From contig NW_003101682.1 in NCBI RefSeq assembly GCF_000003855.2, forward strand, positions 993,178-1,057,177: a DNA stretch of 64,000 nt. Direction: 5' to 3'. Position numbers and translations under genes: made by a program. Position 1 is the first letter of the stretch, and every line of letters begins with the position of its first letter. Under the pieces are notes generated by a model. That model was not told where the DNA came from, did not search any database, and saw nothing but the letters and a program-made list of their open reading frames with translations. This DNA comes from Blastomyces gilchristii SLH14081. Taxonomy: Eukaryota; Ascomycota; Eurotiomycetes; Onygenales; Ajellomycetaceae. Of the stretch, positions 23,740 to 34,959 are shown piece after piece.

Positions 23740-23756
23740 TATCCCCCCCTCTCTAA
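23740..23756 (-). promoter_or_regulatory. Polypurine tract of chromovirus
   Basis: On the minus strand, a G-rich purine run directly before the 3' LTR; the standard plus-strand primer site of LTR retrotransposons. Confidence 0.85.
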
Positions 23757-25360
23757 GGCTTTGTCCACAAAGCCTTTCACTGAGTGACTTCATAGTCAGC
23801 TCAGCACTGCAGTGATACTCACTAAAAACTCTTCACATCTATAAAAAATCTCAGTGAGAAAAAATCCCTTGTTACTGTGAAGAGAAAAGAGTCTGTCACT
23901 CAGTTTCTTATTTCATAAGATTCTTTGTGATCTACAGATTCTTCTCTAACTATTACACAGATTCATCTCACATCTTCTATACAGAAGAGTTTCAGTTGAC
24001 TCTTAATCATTTTCATGAGATTCTTATATGATTATTATATAGATTCATCTTGCAGATGAATCACTCTCTGTGAGATCACTCTTATTAAAGAGAAACATTT
24101 ATAAGTTGATCTTTTATTCATTCTTGTAAATCATTGCTCTTTGACACTGTAGAATTGTGAGGAATTTTCCATTCTTTCATTAACTCTGTAGAATTATAGA
24201 ATCAAGATATCTACAGTCTGTAATCACTCTTTGTAGTTATATAGAAAGATTCAGATCTGTAATTCACAATCACTCTTATTTACTAGAGTGATCTGACTGT
24301 TCTACAGAATCACTCACAGTGTAAGCAAATCTCTCTAAAGTAGTATAAATATTCCAGATCTGTCTGTGAAATCTCATCTTCTTTTCTCTTTTTCTGTAAC
24401 AGCTCTCATTCTCATAAACTGTGAGTATTCTCATTCATTCATGAAGTATTTTTATTCAGATGACAGAGAGAGAGTGTTTCTGACAATGTCTGTATATTGA
24501 TTCAAGAACTTCTCAAGAATAAAAATTTTTTCAATTTCAATATCTTTATAAACAATGTCTGATCACTGCTGAGCTTCTTGTGAGCATTTCTGTGACTTCT
24601 CTGATCACTTTTTATCAGCTGGTGAAGCAGGGGCACTGCTGCTCACAATCATGTCTTCATTCTCTTTAGCCTCATCACTGCACCTGATCTTCAGGCCAGC
24701 AACTCACTTCATTTCTTTCTCAGACCAGTCTCTGACTTCAAGCAGTGCAGTCCTTCTCTTTGCTGTAAGTCTTCTTATAAGTAATTCCTTATAGATTCTA
24801 GCTGACAGTTCTTATAAAGCTCTCAGTGTTGTCAGTGTCTTCTACAGTTTCACAGGTCTATAATCACCTTCCCTCTGCCTGCACAATCTCTGACCAGGCA
24901 TATGTAAATATGTCTAGGTTCTCTATCAATGGTTCTTGTACTGTGGTGCATTTCTGCAATCTCATTGTCAATGAGAGATGAGTTCTCAGGTACCTGTAAA
25001 ATCCAGGTAATCAAGGCAATGCAAATGCTATGAATTCATAACAGAAGTTGATCTGAGCAGATGAGCTCTCTCTCTGCATTCTCATTGTTTCCAGACTGAA
25101 TACTTCAGCATAACTGAGAGAGTGAACACAGCTTTATAAGAGATATCTGATCACACACACAGATGATCAGTTTTCAAGACTCTGCTACAACTGTATATAC
25201 TCTGATGTCCAGCTTCTCTGAAGTCTGTACATTTCTGACAGTCTTCACATCAAATGTAACAATTGTCTGTATCACAGATATAATACTCTCTGCTTCTTTG
25301 AAGAGAAAAATTGATAGTTGTGAAGAGATTGAGTGTTATGAATGTTGATAATGTGAGTGT
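23752..25360 (-). pseudogene. Unrecognised long frame downstream of chromovirus pol
   Basis: One minus-strand frame (codon phase with the ATG at 24650-24652) runs about 530 codons from near 25360 to the purine tract without a frameshift. It is interrupted mainly by TGA, and some TAA/TAG, that could be former Trp and Gln codons. The N-terminal part is Cys-rich (several C-x2-C pairs near 25200-25270). Around 24780-24540 there is a clean, charged, helix-like stretch (residues such as ELSARIYKELLIRRLTAK). No Met start is evident. I do not recognise the family. It could be an additional ORF acquired by the element, or chance in a C-poor sequence, since random frames here also favour TGA stops. Confidence 0.4.
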
Positions 25361-25559
25361 GAGTTTTCTTTATTTTTTCTTTATTAGTCTCTAAATTGCA
25401 TTCACAGCTCTGTTTATTTTCTTGTTTTTTAGCTTTAATAAGAACATGTTTTCTTCTTCTCTTGTATATACTGCAGACTATTCATTTCAGTAGAAACTCA
25501 TTATCTTATAGACTAGGATTTATAAATAACAGTGTTAATATCTTTATTATAATCAGATT

Positions 25560-28500
25560 CTTAGTGAAGATCATGTCATTCTGACTTATCAGAATTCACA
25601 GTATGAAAGTTATGTCTCAGCTTCTGTAGATATCTTATCTGCTCAGATAATTCTCAAGTGAACTCATTTATCTTATCAGAATACTCTTATCACTGAATCT
25701 TGAATCAGAGCTCATGATCTCACTTCTCTGAGTCAATAATCTCTTTGATCTGATATTCTCTTTCACTCTCTAGTGCTTTGTGAACAGAGTGATGAGTCAC
25801 AGAGTTCTCTTCTGAGAATTTCTTATATTCACAGAGCAAAGAGATATGAAAAATATTATATATCTGTAACTCAGGTAACAGTTTCAATCTGTAGAACTGT
25901 GAGCTAACTTTCTTCATAATCTTATAAGACTCTGTCTGTAAGAGATTCAGCTTCTTGCTAGATCTCTGTATAATAATATTTTCTAGACTCAGTCAGACTC
26001 TATCATCTTTCTTAAAACTCTTTGTAATATGCTTAAAGTCATAGTATCTCTTCTGATACTCTTAGGTCTTTCTCAAGAATTTACAGACTTTCTCCTGAAT
26101 CTTCTGAATTCTCTCAGCTCATTCACAGGCATCATCACACTCTATAGTGTACTCTCACAGGTTCATCAAGATCATCTGCAGATGAGTCTCAGTGAGCATC
26201 TCAAAGAGAGTTTTACCTGTGCTGACATGCTTTGAGTTGTTATACACAAACTTCATAAGTGATAATCAATACACTCAGTCATTCTGATTGTAATTGATAA
26301 AGCATCACAGATACTGTTTTAATATACTTATCAGGTGTTCTGTCTGATCATCTGTCTGTTAATAAAAAGTTATACTTAGATCTTATGAGATCTTCAGTAT
26401 AGTTATCAGATCAGATCAGAACTCTTCTATAAAGATTGATTCTCTGTCTGAGACAATGTTCACAGATAACTCATACAACTGAATCACATTGCAGACAAAG
26501 ATATGAGTCAAATTCTTTGACTTCAAGTTCTTGTGAGTGAGTATAAAGTGTGTTATCTTGATAAAGCAATTCACTATCATCAGCACACTGTTAAAGCAGG
26601 CATTATATATGTTCTTGCTTTCAGAGAGGCTCACAAGAGCATTCATTTCTAGCTGTTTCCAAGATTTCTGCAGAATGAGTAGAAGAGTGAGTTCTTTATA
26701 TAATCTAAATCACACTATCTGTGAACTCTGATAAACAGTATAAGAATTCACTATCTTCTTCACAAGTTCTTGCATCTTCAGTCAGAAGTATTTTCTTATA
26801 AGTAACTCATGAGTTCTAGTATCTGTAAAATGACTCACTAGAGAAGAGTTATAATACCTTTTGATAAGTTCTATGTGTAGAAACTCATTCACAGATATAT
26901 AAATCTAGCCCTCTCTTTGTAAGAGATTATTTAAGTCTCTTCAATTCTTTATTTCTGCAGAATTGATCCCTGTTATAAGCAGTTTCTGAATATACTGAGT
27001 ATATTCATTCTTCAGTTGTAGTTCAGACAATCTGAATAGAAGATCTTATAAAGACTTATACTCTGTTTTCTCTTGTATCAGGTCTTTCACAGCACTTCTC
27101 AAAGCTCACAAACTCTTCAGATTATAGATACTCTCTTCAAGAATTCTTGCAGAGATTCTCAGAGTGTTGACTCTCAGTGTTATAGAGAGTAGTTGTACAG
27201 ACTTCTTCTCTCTCTCTTCTCTCTTCTCTTACAGAGAATTGAGAGACTTTTCAGTCAATCTCTTCATAACACTCAGTCTGAGCATTCTGTAAAGCTTTTC
27301 TGCCTTCTCTAGTCTCTCTGTATCTGTCATCCTGGTCTTCTTAATATAGTCTAGCCTGTAAGAGAGTCTGTCTGCTGAATTCTTAGTTCTCTTAATATAT
27401 TCTATCTTGAATCAGAACTCACTCAGTCTCTGAGCTCAGTGAATCTGCTGCTGTGAGAGTTTCTTAATTGAAGTAAACTATTATAAGCTATTATAATCAG
27501 TTCTAACAGTAATCACTGTCATGAGATTCTCAAAGTAGTAATATCAGTGACAGAAGAATTTCACTATCATGAGAAGCTTCTGATTATGAATGTTATAGTT
27601 GATCTTCACAGATTGCATCTTCTATGAGAAAAAGATCACTGAAACTCAGTTCTCATTTAACTGTAGTTATAAGACTATTTCTGAAATTATAAAGAAGAAG
27701 ACATCTGTCTTCAATCTGATTAAGAGTAAGAAATCAAAGTGAAACAGTATCACTGTATTTATAAATATCTGTTTCAATCTTGTAAAGACTCTGTAAGCTT
27801 CTGAAATAAGAAAGTTCTCACAGTTCTCTCTTCTTAATAATCTTTTCATTCTCTGTTCATAAGATGACTTCTTCTTATTTTCATTCTTCAGCATGTCTGT
27901 AAGAGTCAAGAAGATTCTCATGAATATAAAGATAAATCATCTATAGAAATTCACAAAGCTCAGAAAGATCTGAATCTTATGAATACTAGTTAACTTCAGT
28001 TATGATAGAATAGTCTTAATCTGCAAAGATTTCATCTGAATATTATTCACAGTGATTATATATTCTAGGAAATTAATTCAGCAGACACTGAAGTTGTACT
28101 TTGTGAGCTTAATATACAGTTCTGTCTTATCTAAGGCCTTTAATATGCTTTGCACATGCTCAGTGTGTTCTTTCTTCTTCATGAAGTACATCATCACATT
28201 ATTCAGATATATTACTATGAAGACATTCAGATATATGTGAAGTATTTTGTTAATGAAAGACTGGAATATCACAGAGATATTAGTCAGATCAAAAGACATC
28301 ACTAGATATTCAAATAATCTCAGTGCAGTTCTAAAGACAGTCTTTCATTCATTCTCAGACTGTATTCACAGTTATGTATATATATTGATCATATTCAGTT
28401 ATGTGAATATGACAGCTTCTGTAAGACAGTTAATCACATTCTTAATCAGAGACAGAGAGTAGCAGCTCTTTATTATCTTGAAGTTCAGATCATAGTAATC

Positions 28501-28990
28501 TACACATAATCTGAGATCTTCATTCTTCTTCTTCACAAACATCACAGAGGCTTCTGCAGAGGCCTGTGAAGATCAGATAAAGTCATTCTTCAGATTCTTC
28601 TTTACATAGATTCACAAGATCTCTGTCTCATGATGAGAGAGTTTATAGATTGATTCTCAGAAGAGTTTCTGCTCTTCTATCAAATTTATTATCAGATTCT
28701 TCTCATGATGAGAAGAAAGCTCAGCTGCCTTAGCTGAGCTGAATATCTCTGTGAGATCTCAGTATTTCTCTGATATCTGAAGCTCAGTTTTCATGACTGC
28801 AAGATTCTCAAATACTTACAAAGTTATTATATAGATGAGCTTGTCTTCTCTAATCAACTCTGCAGCATCAACTGCTTCTATCTTCATAAGTAAGTCTGTC
28901 AACACTGATCAGAAGTATAAACCTGACTTGCAGACAGCTATGTGTGAATTGTGTCTTTGAAGTCATACAAGTTTTAAATACATATCATCT
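25560..28990 (-). pseudogene. Chromovirus pol: protease to chromodomain, disrupted
   Basis: Read right to left. RT block at 28078-28302 with the catalytic box Y-L-N-N-V at about 28185-28215, where Y-L-D-D-V is expected: both aspartates changed to Asn by transitions. RT C-terminus and RNase H at 27667-27921. Integrase core at 26416-26646 (V-I-V-D/N...D-R-x-S-I-F; the first catalytic Asp is Asn). Chromodomain region at 25580-25917, with the P-E-L-Q-I-x-N-x-F-H-x-S-L-L linker and E-Y-x-I-x-E-I-I-D-S start. Many TGA stops at Trp positions. The plus-strand open frames over this span (28052-28240, 28247-28462, 26537-26731, 26029-26235, 25163-25584) are antisense and not genes. Confidence 0.88.
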
Positions 28991-29289
28991 GTGATGTTCA
29001 TAACAATCACAGTTTCTGCAAATCTTCTTCAGATTTCAGAGAGATCTTGCAATTCAAAGATGATTCTTGTAAGTCTTTCAGTTCTCAGATCTGAGTTCTC
29101 ACACTCTGCTTATTGCAAGAGCAGGTTCTCAGTCTTCATCTTTCAGCTCATTTACTTCACAAGCTTTAGAGACATCACAGTGACCTGAGATCCTGAGTTC
29201 ATCAATGCTTTTCATACTTATGAGACAGCAGTATCACAGCACAGTCTCTCTCTGTAAGCAAGTATTTTCATTGAGAAAACAACAGATTC

Positions 29290-30438
29290 AGATATCAGCT
29301 TCAAGACTCTTAAGAAGGCTGTTGCTGACTCTGTTCATGACTTCTCAAATTCCTATTTTAATTTGTCTAGACAGTTTGCACAGAGATGTTCTGATTTAGA
29401 ATAGATGAAGCAGAGTCTCTTTTTCTTGATCTCTCTGTTATACACTCTGTTCACAGAAGCTTATAAAGCTCTTTCTCTCTGCTCAGCAGTCAGATATAAA
29501 TCTCTCTGTATCTTATCATCTTTTTCTAACAAATCTGTTCTCTGTTGTTCTGATTCTTATAGAACTGATTGATGATTCACTCTCTGTAGATCTGTGACTC
29601 TCACAGTGATCTGCAAGTGATGAATAAGAGTTATCAGTTTCTTCAGAGTCAAGGACTTAGAGTCTTACTCAATGAGCTTGTTCTGCATATCTTTATTCAG
29701 TCTCTTTACAAATATCATCATTCAGATCTTGTTTCAGAACTCTGTTTTCACAGATCTTAATTTATATCATAATTTTATGAAGTGCTGTAAGTAGTCTTCA
29801 TCAGATTTCTCACCTCTTTTTCTAATGTTAGTGATTGCAGCTCAGATGTTCTCTGTTCAGCTCACAGAGTTTCTCAACTTATTCTCTAGATAGGTCTTAA
29901 GAACAGATCATTGAGATCTCTCATGATTATTCTCTAGATGATTCAGCCAGTTCTTGACTTCAGTGTAATAGAGATCTGTCATTATGTAGATGACAGCTTC
30001 TTCATCTTTCATATCACATAGCTGGGCTTGCAAGTCAATTTCAAATGCAAACTTGTAAAAGCTTTTATAGATTGTGATTTGATAGATGGCCTTAAGTGAT
30101 TGTAGCTTGAGAAAGTTTCTTTTCAGTTCATGAGTGTCTCTGAAGATCATGTCTAGAGACTCAGTTTGAGAGTGTTTGCAGGCAGTAAGTATTCCTTGTA
30201 GAAAAATAGCTTGATTTCATGAGAGATGCTCAAGAATGTTCTTCACTGAGATTGATTTGTTCATGGGTTCAGAGGATTTCTCTGTCACAGATGCAGAGGA
30301 TGATGTCCCGCGAGTGGTTGGTAAGTCCTCTGGGACTTCTTTCACAGGGGTTATTCATGATTCAGGTGGCTGCTCCTGGGTGTCTGCAGTAGAGTTTGCA
30401 GGGATTGAAGCATGCAAGTTTCTAGTTCTTTCAGTCAT
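29290..30438 (-). pseudogene. Chromovirus gag, disrupted
   Basis: ATG at 30436-30438, 33 bp inside the 5' LTR. The first about 100 codons (P/T/S-rich) have a few TGA stops; the matrix/capsid-like part 29908-30150 is open and in the same frame. A zinc knuckle near 29350-29395 reads C-F-I-Y-x4-H-x4-C, where the second Cys has become Tyr. It is separated from pol by degraded sequence. The plus-strand frame 30236-30454 lies antisense. Confidence 0.8.
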
Positions 30439-30470
30439 AACAGGCAGTTGCTGACTGACTGAGCTTGAAA

Positions 30471-30727
30471 TGTAAGAATAAGTGCTTGCAGGCAATTATT
30501 CAGGTGTTTGCAGCTTGGCATGATATGTACTGTTAACTACTAGAAGTATTCACAGTAGAAAGATAAATGTAGAGATTAAATGTATCATAGCATTTAAGCT
30601 GAGTTGTGAATAGTATTCGCGAATTCCAGTCTATATAGTTGTGTGTAGTCAAGGGCCGCTAGCCCTATTGGTTACGCGAGAGATAGGAATAGAGGTAAAG
30701 GATCCGCAAGGAGCGGGATTTCTTACA
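30471..30727 (-). repeat. 5' LTR of chromovirus
   Basis: 257 bp, same ends as the 3' LTR. The leader following it on the minus strand starts tttcaagctcagtc, the expected place for a tRNA primer site; the tRNA is not identified. Confidence 0.95.
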
Positions 30728-31885
30728 AGTAGTCTCAGATTAATTTAATATATAAGTCTCATTTCTTCTCTGTTCAATCTTGAGAAGTGTAGATATTAAC
30801 TTAATAAGAGAGATCTAGTAGAGCTGCTATAGTATAGTACTCTGTAAAAGATTGTTCAGTTTTTCTGTAGTAATATATTAGTTTATCTCTTACAGTAATA
30901 ATAGTCTGCACTATAGTATTATCTCAGACTGAATTTCTTTTTAAGTGATTTAACTACTTCTTAAGATAAGTAAATAAATTATTATACACTTATCAGACTG
31001 ACTGCAGTATTGATGTATAAGTAATTGAAACTGTCTTAGTCATCTTATAAAACTGAAATAGTAAATTAATTATATATTTGAACTGAGTCTACTTTATATT
31101 AGAAAGTCTCAATATCTGAATCTTTTCTTTATCAGAGTGTTACACTCAATAATTAATTATTTAATATAATTGAAGAGTCTGAATAGCTAATTTATATATT
31201 AAACTTCATTATATTCTAATATTCTGTGTCATATTCAGTGATGTAACTGATTTATTTATTTATTAAATATTATGAAATTGTTATTATTATTTAGAGAAGG
31301 TATAAATCACATTAGCAATATTATAAGTCTGTAGTATTTAAATTATTAATCAATCTATTCAAAATTAACAGTAATGTTATTAAAAGGTATTATTAAAAAG
31401 TAATATTAAAAAACATTATCTTATACAGAGTGAATATAAAAGTTACTTGAGTAATCACTTTTATCTTATTCTCATTTCAAGAATCAGCTATCTCATTATT
31501 CTTTATCTCAATATTAAGATTCTTTATCAGTGTTTGTATCACAAGTTGAATCACAGAAGTAATACAGAGAATATAATCTTATTTATTATTTCAGAAATAC
31601 AAAGTTAATTTTTACTTCAAGCTCTTCATTATAGTGTAGTTATTTACAGTAGTATCAGTTATAATTGTAAGAAGACTGTGACTAATATCTTAATAGTTAT
31701 TTTTAATTATAGTTATTAATATCTCTGCTATATAATCTTCAGTATGATCACTGATCAATGATTCAAATTTAATTAACATTACATATTTAATCTATTTCCA
31801 ATGCCACATCACCTGAAAAATGCTAAAAATAAAGAAAATCTCAAAACTCAAGATCTGTAAGAGATTCAAGAGTTATAAGCTACTT

Positions 31886-32257
31886 TTACAATAATATTAT
31901 ATATATCTCTGATTTCTCTATCACTCTGTATACAACATTAATATTGTTTATCACAACATTGACTGAAATGTCAATATAGAAATGTGTATGTATGTGTATA
32001 GAAAAATTGAAGAAGAGTGCAGAACTCACAGAATCAGAAGCAAGAGTAGAAGAGATGAAGATGAAAGAAATAGAAGAACAAGAGAGCACAGAATCAGATG
32101 AATGACAGTGAGAGTCACTCAGAACTGAACACTTACAACTCAGTGTACACATAATCTTTCTCACAGAGAAGGGAGAGAAAGTAACAGAAGAAGCTTGAGA
32201 ATGAGAGAGAGTAGTCTTAGCAGTGTGATCATTTTTGATTAGAATAATCTCTGACAC
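31886..32257 (-). CDS. Element X frame 4, hypothetical protein (copy A)
   Basis: 123 codons, Ser-rich first half. The C-terminal block FFNFS-(H/Y)-(T)-(F/Y)YI-ISVN-VIN-IN is shared with copy B (56874-57077), and both close with LL-stop. No known domain. Confidence 0.35.
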   Translation of the reverse strand: MSEIILIKNDHTAKTTLSHSQASSVTFSPFSVRKIMCTLSCKCSVLSDSHCHSSDSVLSCSSISFIFISSTLASDSVSSALFFNFSIHIHTHFYIDISVNVVINNINVVYRVIEKSEIYIILL

Positions 32258-32300
32258 TGAAGCAACTAAGAATCATTGTTAGTGTATGAAAACAGTAAAA

Positions 32301-32555
32301 TCAGAGATAGAAACAGTTACTGAATGAACACCTGCTGACCTTAGAGTTGTATATATAATTACAACATACATGAGACTCCTCAGAAAGAGAGAGAGAGACA
32401 CAGAGAAATGCAGAAAGTAGAACACAGTGTGTGAACAGCTCATTCTCACAATAACATCTCAGATAAGGTGTACAAGTCTCACATCTGCAGGTGTAAAAGA
32501 GTACAATATCTGTGTTCTTATTTTTAAAAACACAGATATTCTTCATCTGCATCAC
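32301..32555 (-). CDS. Element X frame 3, Cys-rich hypothetical protein (copy A)
   Basis: 84 codons. Carries C-R-C-E-T-C, a further C-x-C, then C-C-x6-7-N-S-K-V-S-R-C-S-F, resembling small zinc-binding motifs of fungal regulatory or element-encoded proteins. Copy B keeps the second half (CCNC-IYNSKVSRC) but has lost several Cys of the first. Zinc binding is inferred from spacing only. The family is not recognised. Confidence 0.45.
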   Translation of the reverse strand: MMQMKNICVFKNKNTDIVLFYTCRCETCTPYLRCYCENELFTHCVLLSAFLCVSLSLSEESHVCCNYIYNSKVSRCSFSNCFYL

Positions 32556-32883
32556 AAAGTTGAATAATAAATACTAGAGAATAGACTGATATAGATCTAT
32601 CATTTCAAAGAAATTCATCAGAGTGAATATATCTGCAATATTAAACTTTACAGTTATAAAAAGTTTCTTGATATCTGTGAATGTCACAACTTCATATATA
32701 ATAAAACTCATAACAATTTTCTCTAAGAACAGAAAAATCACTGTTAGAAAGAAAAGATGAAAAAGAAAAAAACTTACAATCTCAACACTGTTGAGAGACA
32801 GAGTGATTCTCTGATATGAATAAACAATTGTCTCATTATAAATATTTAAAATGAATGTAATAATCAGTGTCTGTGACTGAGCT

Positions 32884-33384
32884 TCAGATAGTCATGTTGT
32901 ATACTGTCTTCATATAATAAATCATTCTAGAGATCAGTAAGAAGAGTGAGAGTGTACACATTGAGAAACATGATTCACTGAGTCTACACAACATCTTCTT
33001 GAAACAGAGAGAGCTAGTAACAAAGGCAGTGACAGGAGCAGAAGTAGCAGAAGTAGAGGTCACAGGAACAGGGGTAGCAGAAGCAGGAGAACCAGATACA
33101 GAGACAAGTGTAGAAGATTGAGAAGAAGCAGCAGAGAAAGAAACAGAGAAGAGAGTAGCAGAGAAAGAAGTAGTGAAAGAAGCAGAGAAGAATACAGAAG
33201 ACTCAGTCACATATGACATAGACAATTTCTTTATTATTATGTTCTTCAAGTTCTTGATCAATGATTTAACATTGAGTTCACTATCATTGATGAATGCAGA
33301 TCTGTCAATATGTGAAGATTCTACATAAATAAAAACAAACATATCAGCATCTGCATTCACATAAAATTGTGTTAGAAGACACAA
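32884..33384 (-). CDS. Element X frame 2, hypothetical protein (copy A)
   Basis: 166 codons. The N-terminal about 60 residues (DMFVFI-ESSH-DRS, NLKN-I-KKLS-SYV-ES) match copy B. They are followed by a low-complexity Ser/Thr/Ala/Pro tract of differing length in the two copies, then a hydrophobic C-terminal segment of about 20 residues, possibly a membrane segment, ending SRMIYYMKTVYNMTI in both. The shared stop and open frame despite heavy C-to-T change suggest genuine coding. Function unknown. Confidence 0.45.
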   Translation of the reverse strand: MCLLTQFYVNADADMFVFIYVESSHIDRSAFINDSELNVKSLIKNLKNIIIKKLSMSYVTESSVFFSASFTTSFSATLFSVSFSAASSQSSTLVSVSGSPASATPVPVTSTSATSAPVTAFVTSSLCFKKMLCRLSESCFSMCTLSLFLLISRMIYYMKTVYNMTI

Positions 33385-33794
33385 TCAGAAGCTCAGTGAG
33401 AAGAAAAATAATTGAGAGTGTATAAGAAGATGAAGAAGATGTCATTCATGATAGTACATTCTGATAATTGTTAGAAGATAAACAAGTCCTGGTCACATTT
33501 CACAACATGTTACACTTACTGCTAATAAACTTGCCAGTATGAGCACTATGAGAATGCTTGTTATGAGAATGAGAGATCATTGCCAGAAATGTGTATGATG
33601 TGATAAATGAATAACAGATAGAAGATGTTGAATGAAAGAAGAAGCAGAAATCTTGAATGAGATGATAGCATTCAATAATGATGATAATAAGGAAGATGAT
33701 TGAAGAATGAGAAAAGTTAGTGAATGAGTGATATAATATAGTGAAAGTTTCTTTGTGAGAATGTACACAGAATACTAGCTGAATCAGAGATAGG

Positions 33795-34097
33795 CTACAC
33801 TATTGTGAACACTAGTGACACACTAATCTGCATGAAGGTAGAGTGTATATCATGATCACATAAGCATGACTGAATCTGGTGAGGGAGAATGTGGTTCAGA
33901 AGCATGTACAACTCTTGAATAATAACACAGTCACTTCTGAACTTGCTTATGAATGTAAAGAAGCTATAGCAGCCATCAATTAATTTAGCATATAGTATAT
34001 AAGAAGTTGATGTACGCCTGTAATCATACGCTGGCTCAAGCAATCTTTGAATCACAAAGAGATGGAGAAAAATTATCAAGAGTGTCAAAGAATTCAC
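33795..34097 (-). CDS. Element X frame 1, hypothetical protein (copy A)
   Basis: 100-codon frame; the first residues belong to flanking Copia, and X-specific sequence begins at VIQRLLEPAYDYR. It matches copy B (54940-55158) over about 75 residues (SYILY-KLIDG-Y, TF-SKF-S). Aromatic- and His-rich. No known domain. A GT-AG intron downstream is possible because gtaagc motifs occur, but this is unproven. Confidence 0.35.
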   Translation of the reverse strand: MNSLTLLIIFLHLFVIQRLLEPAYDYRRTSTSYILYAKLIDGCYSFFTFISKFRSDCVIIQELYMLLNHILPHQIQSCLCDHDIHSTFMQISVSLVFTIV

Positions 34098-34734
34098 TGT
34101 CTCCTGTAATATTGAAGTGCAGATGAGTGCTATGAGTGTTTTTTCTTATTATAGAAATCTGTGAGATCTTCTTCTTGACTTTCATGAGTTTGCAGGTCTC
34201 ACAGAACAGTATTTCAGAGCTGCTCTTGATTTTAATGTCAGAGATGAGATCTTTCATCAGTTATTGAATATCAGTGATGTTCAGATGTTCTAGATGAATG
34301 TGTCATATAAAGAGTTTATTGTTATAATTCAGAGATGCCTGTATAACTGCAGCTAGAGCAGCTTCACAGATGCTGAAAATTAAATAGATATGATGATTTA
34401 TTTTCACACTGTAGAAGTATTGATCATGTTCATCAATTATCTCAAAATCAATGATATGATCATTCTTATCTCAGAGAAGTTCAAAGTCAAATTCTTCATT
34501 AATAAGTTGACTGAAGCTCAAGAGATTGCAGAAGACTGCTGATGAGTGGTGAATATTGTACAGATTCAATTTCATTTCATTTATATAAATACAGATTTTA
34601 TCAATTTCAGTAGATGTAATTTGCTTATCATTTATTTCTTCTGCAGAGTCAAGTTCTTCTCTGTCATCTGAAGTGTGTATGTATTTGAAGACACTTCTAT
34701 CAGGTATCATAGTATAGAAAGCTGCAGTGTTCAA
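34055..34734 (-). pseudogene. Copia protease and gag-pre-integrase remnant
   Basis: 34471-34734 is the protease C-terminal half (D-R-S-x-F, ...L-x-L-x-N-I-H-x-S-S...N-L-L-S-x-S-Q-L). 34055-34257 carries C-E-T-C-K-L-M-K-x-K, the CxxC of the integrase zinc-binding domain, then an F-N-I-T-G-D segment at the start of the catalytic core (D-x-x-G-P expected). It is truncated by element X. Confidence 0.75.
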
Positions 34735-34959
34735 ATATTATAGAGAATCTCTACAGACTGTAGTAACAGATAGAGCTTTTGCACTAGATGTAAAGTTAAA
34801 GTTCTTTTCACTGATAGAGAATGTTGAGTTCTTTTCAGCATAGTATTTAATCACAGAATGATTGATTCTTTGATATTCTGATAATTAATCTTTTCAGTTC
34901 TTAAGAAAGTAATCAGTCTCATCATATCTGTAACAGGTGCAATACTTATACTTTATCAC

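Larger units (their letters stand above)
23483..30727 (-). mobile_element. Complete chromovirus (Ty3/Gypsy) with both LTRs
   Basis: 7245 bp. LTRs of 257 bp at 23483-23739 (3') and 30471-30727 (5'), both TGTAAGAATAAG...TTTCTTACA. Target duplication AGTAG at 23478-23482 and 30728-30732; hAT1 has the single site ctact at 21268-21272. A purine tract (agagagggggggatat on the minus strand) adjoins the 3' LTR, fixing the orientation. The internal order gag, zinc knuckle, RT, RNase H, integrase, chromodomain defines a chromovirus. A further 1.8 kb lies between the chromodomain and the 3' LTR, unusually long, and holds a long damaged reading frame. Confidence 0.95.
31768..34054 (-). mobile_element. 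Element X, copy A (unclassified repeat)
   Basis: About 2.3 kb, present inverted at 54930 to about 57187. Both copies begin gtgattcaaag-ttgcttgag at the same base but in different surroundings: Copia integrase here, Gypsy-1 RT in copy B. The far end here meets hAT2 after taaatatgtaatg; copy B follows the same sequence to about 57187. No terminal repeats, poly-A or family motif found. Four short frames in matching order survive in both copies. It may be a non-autonomous or novel transposon, or a duplicated host segment. Copy A is bounded by a 296 bp loss of hAT2 sequence, so its end may be truncated. Confidence 0.65.

Noticed and set aside
30236..30454. 72-codon plus-strand frame with higher GC
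   Set aside because: Antisense to the N-terminal part of chromovirus gag, which reads in frame from 30438 on the minus strand.
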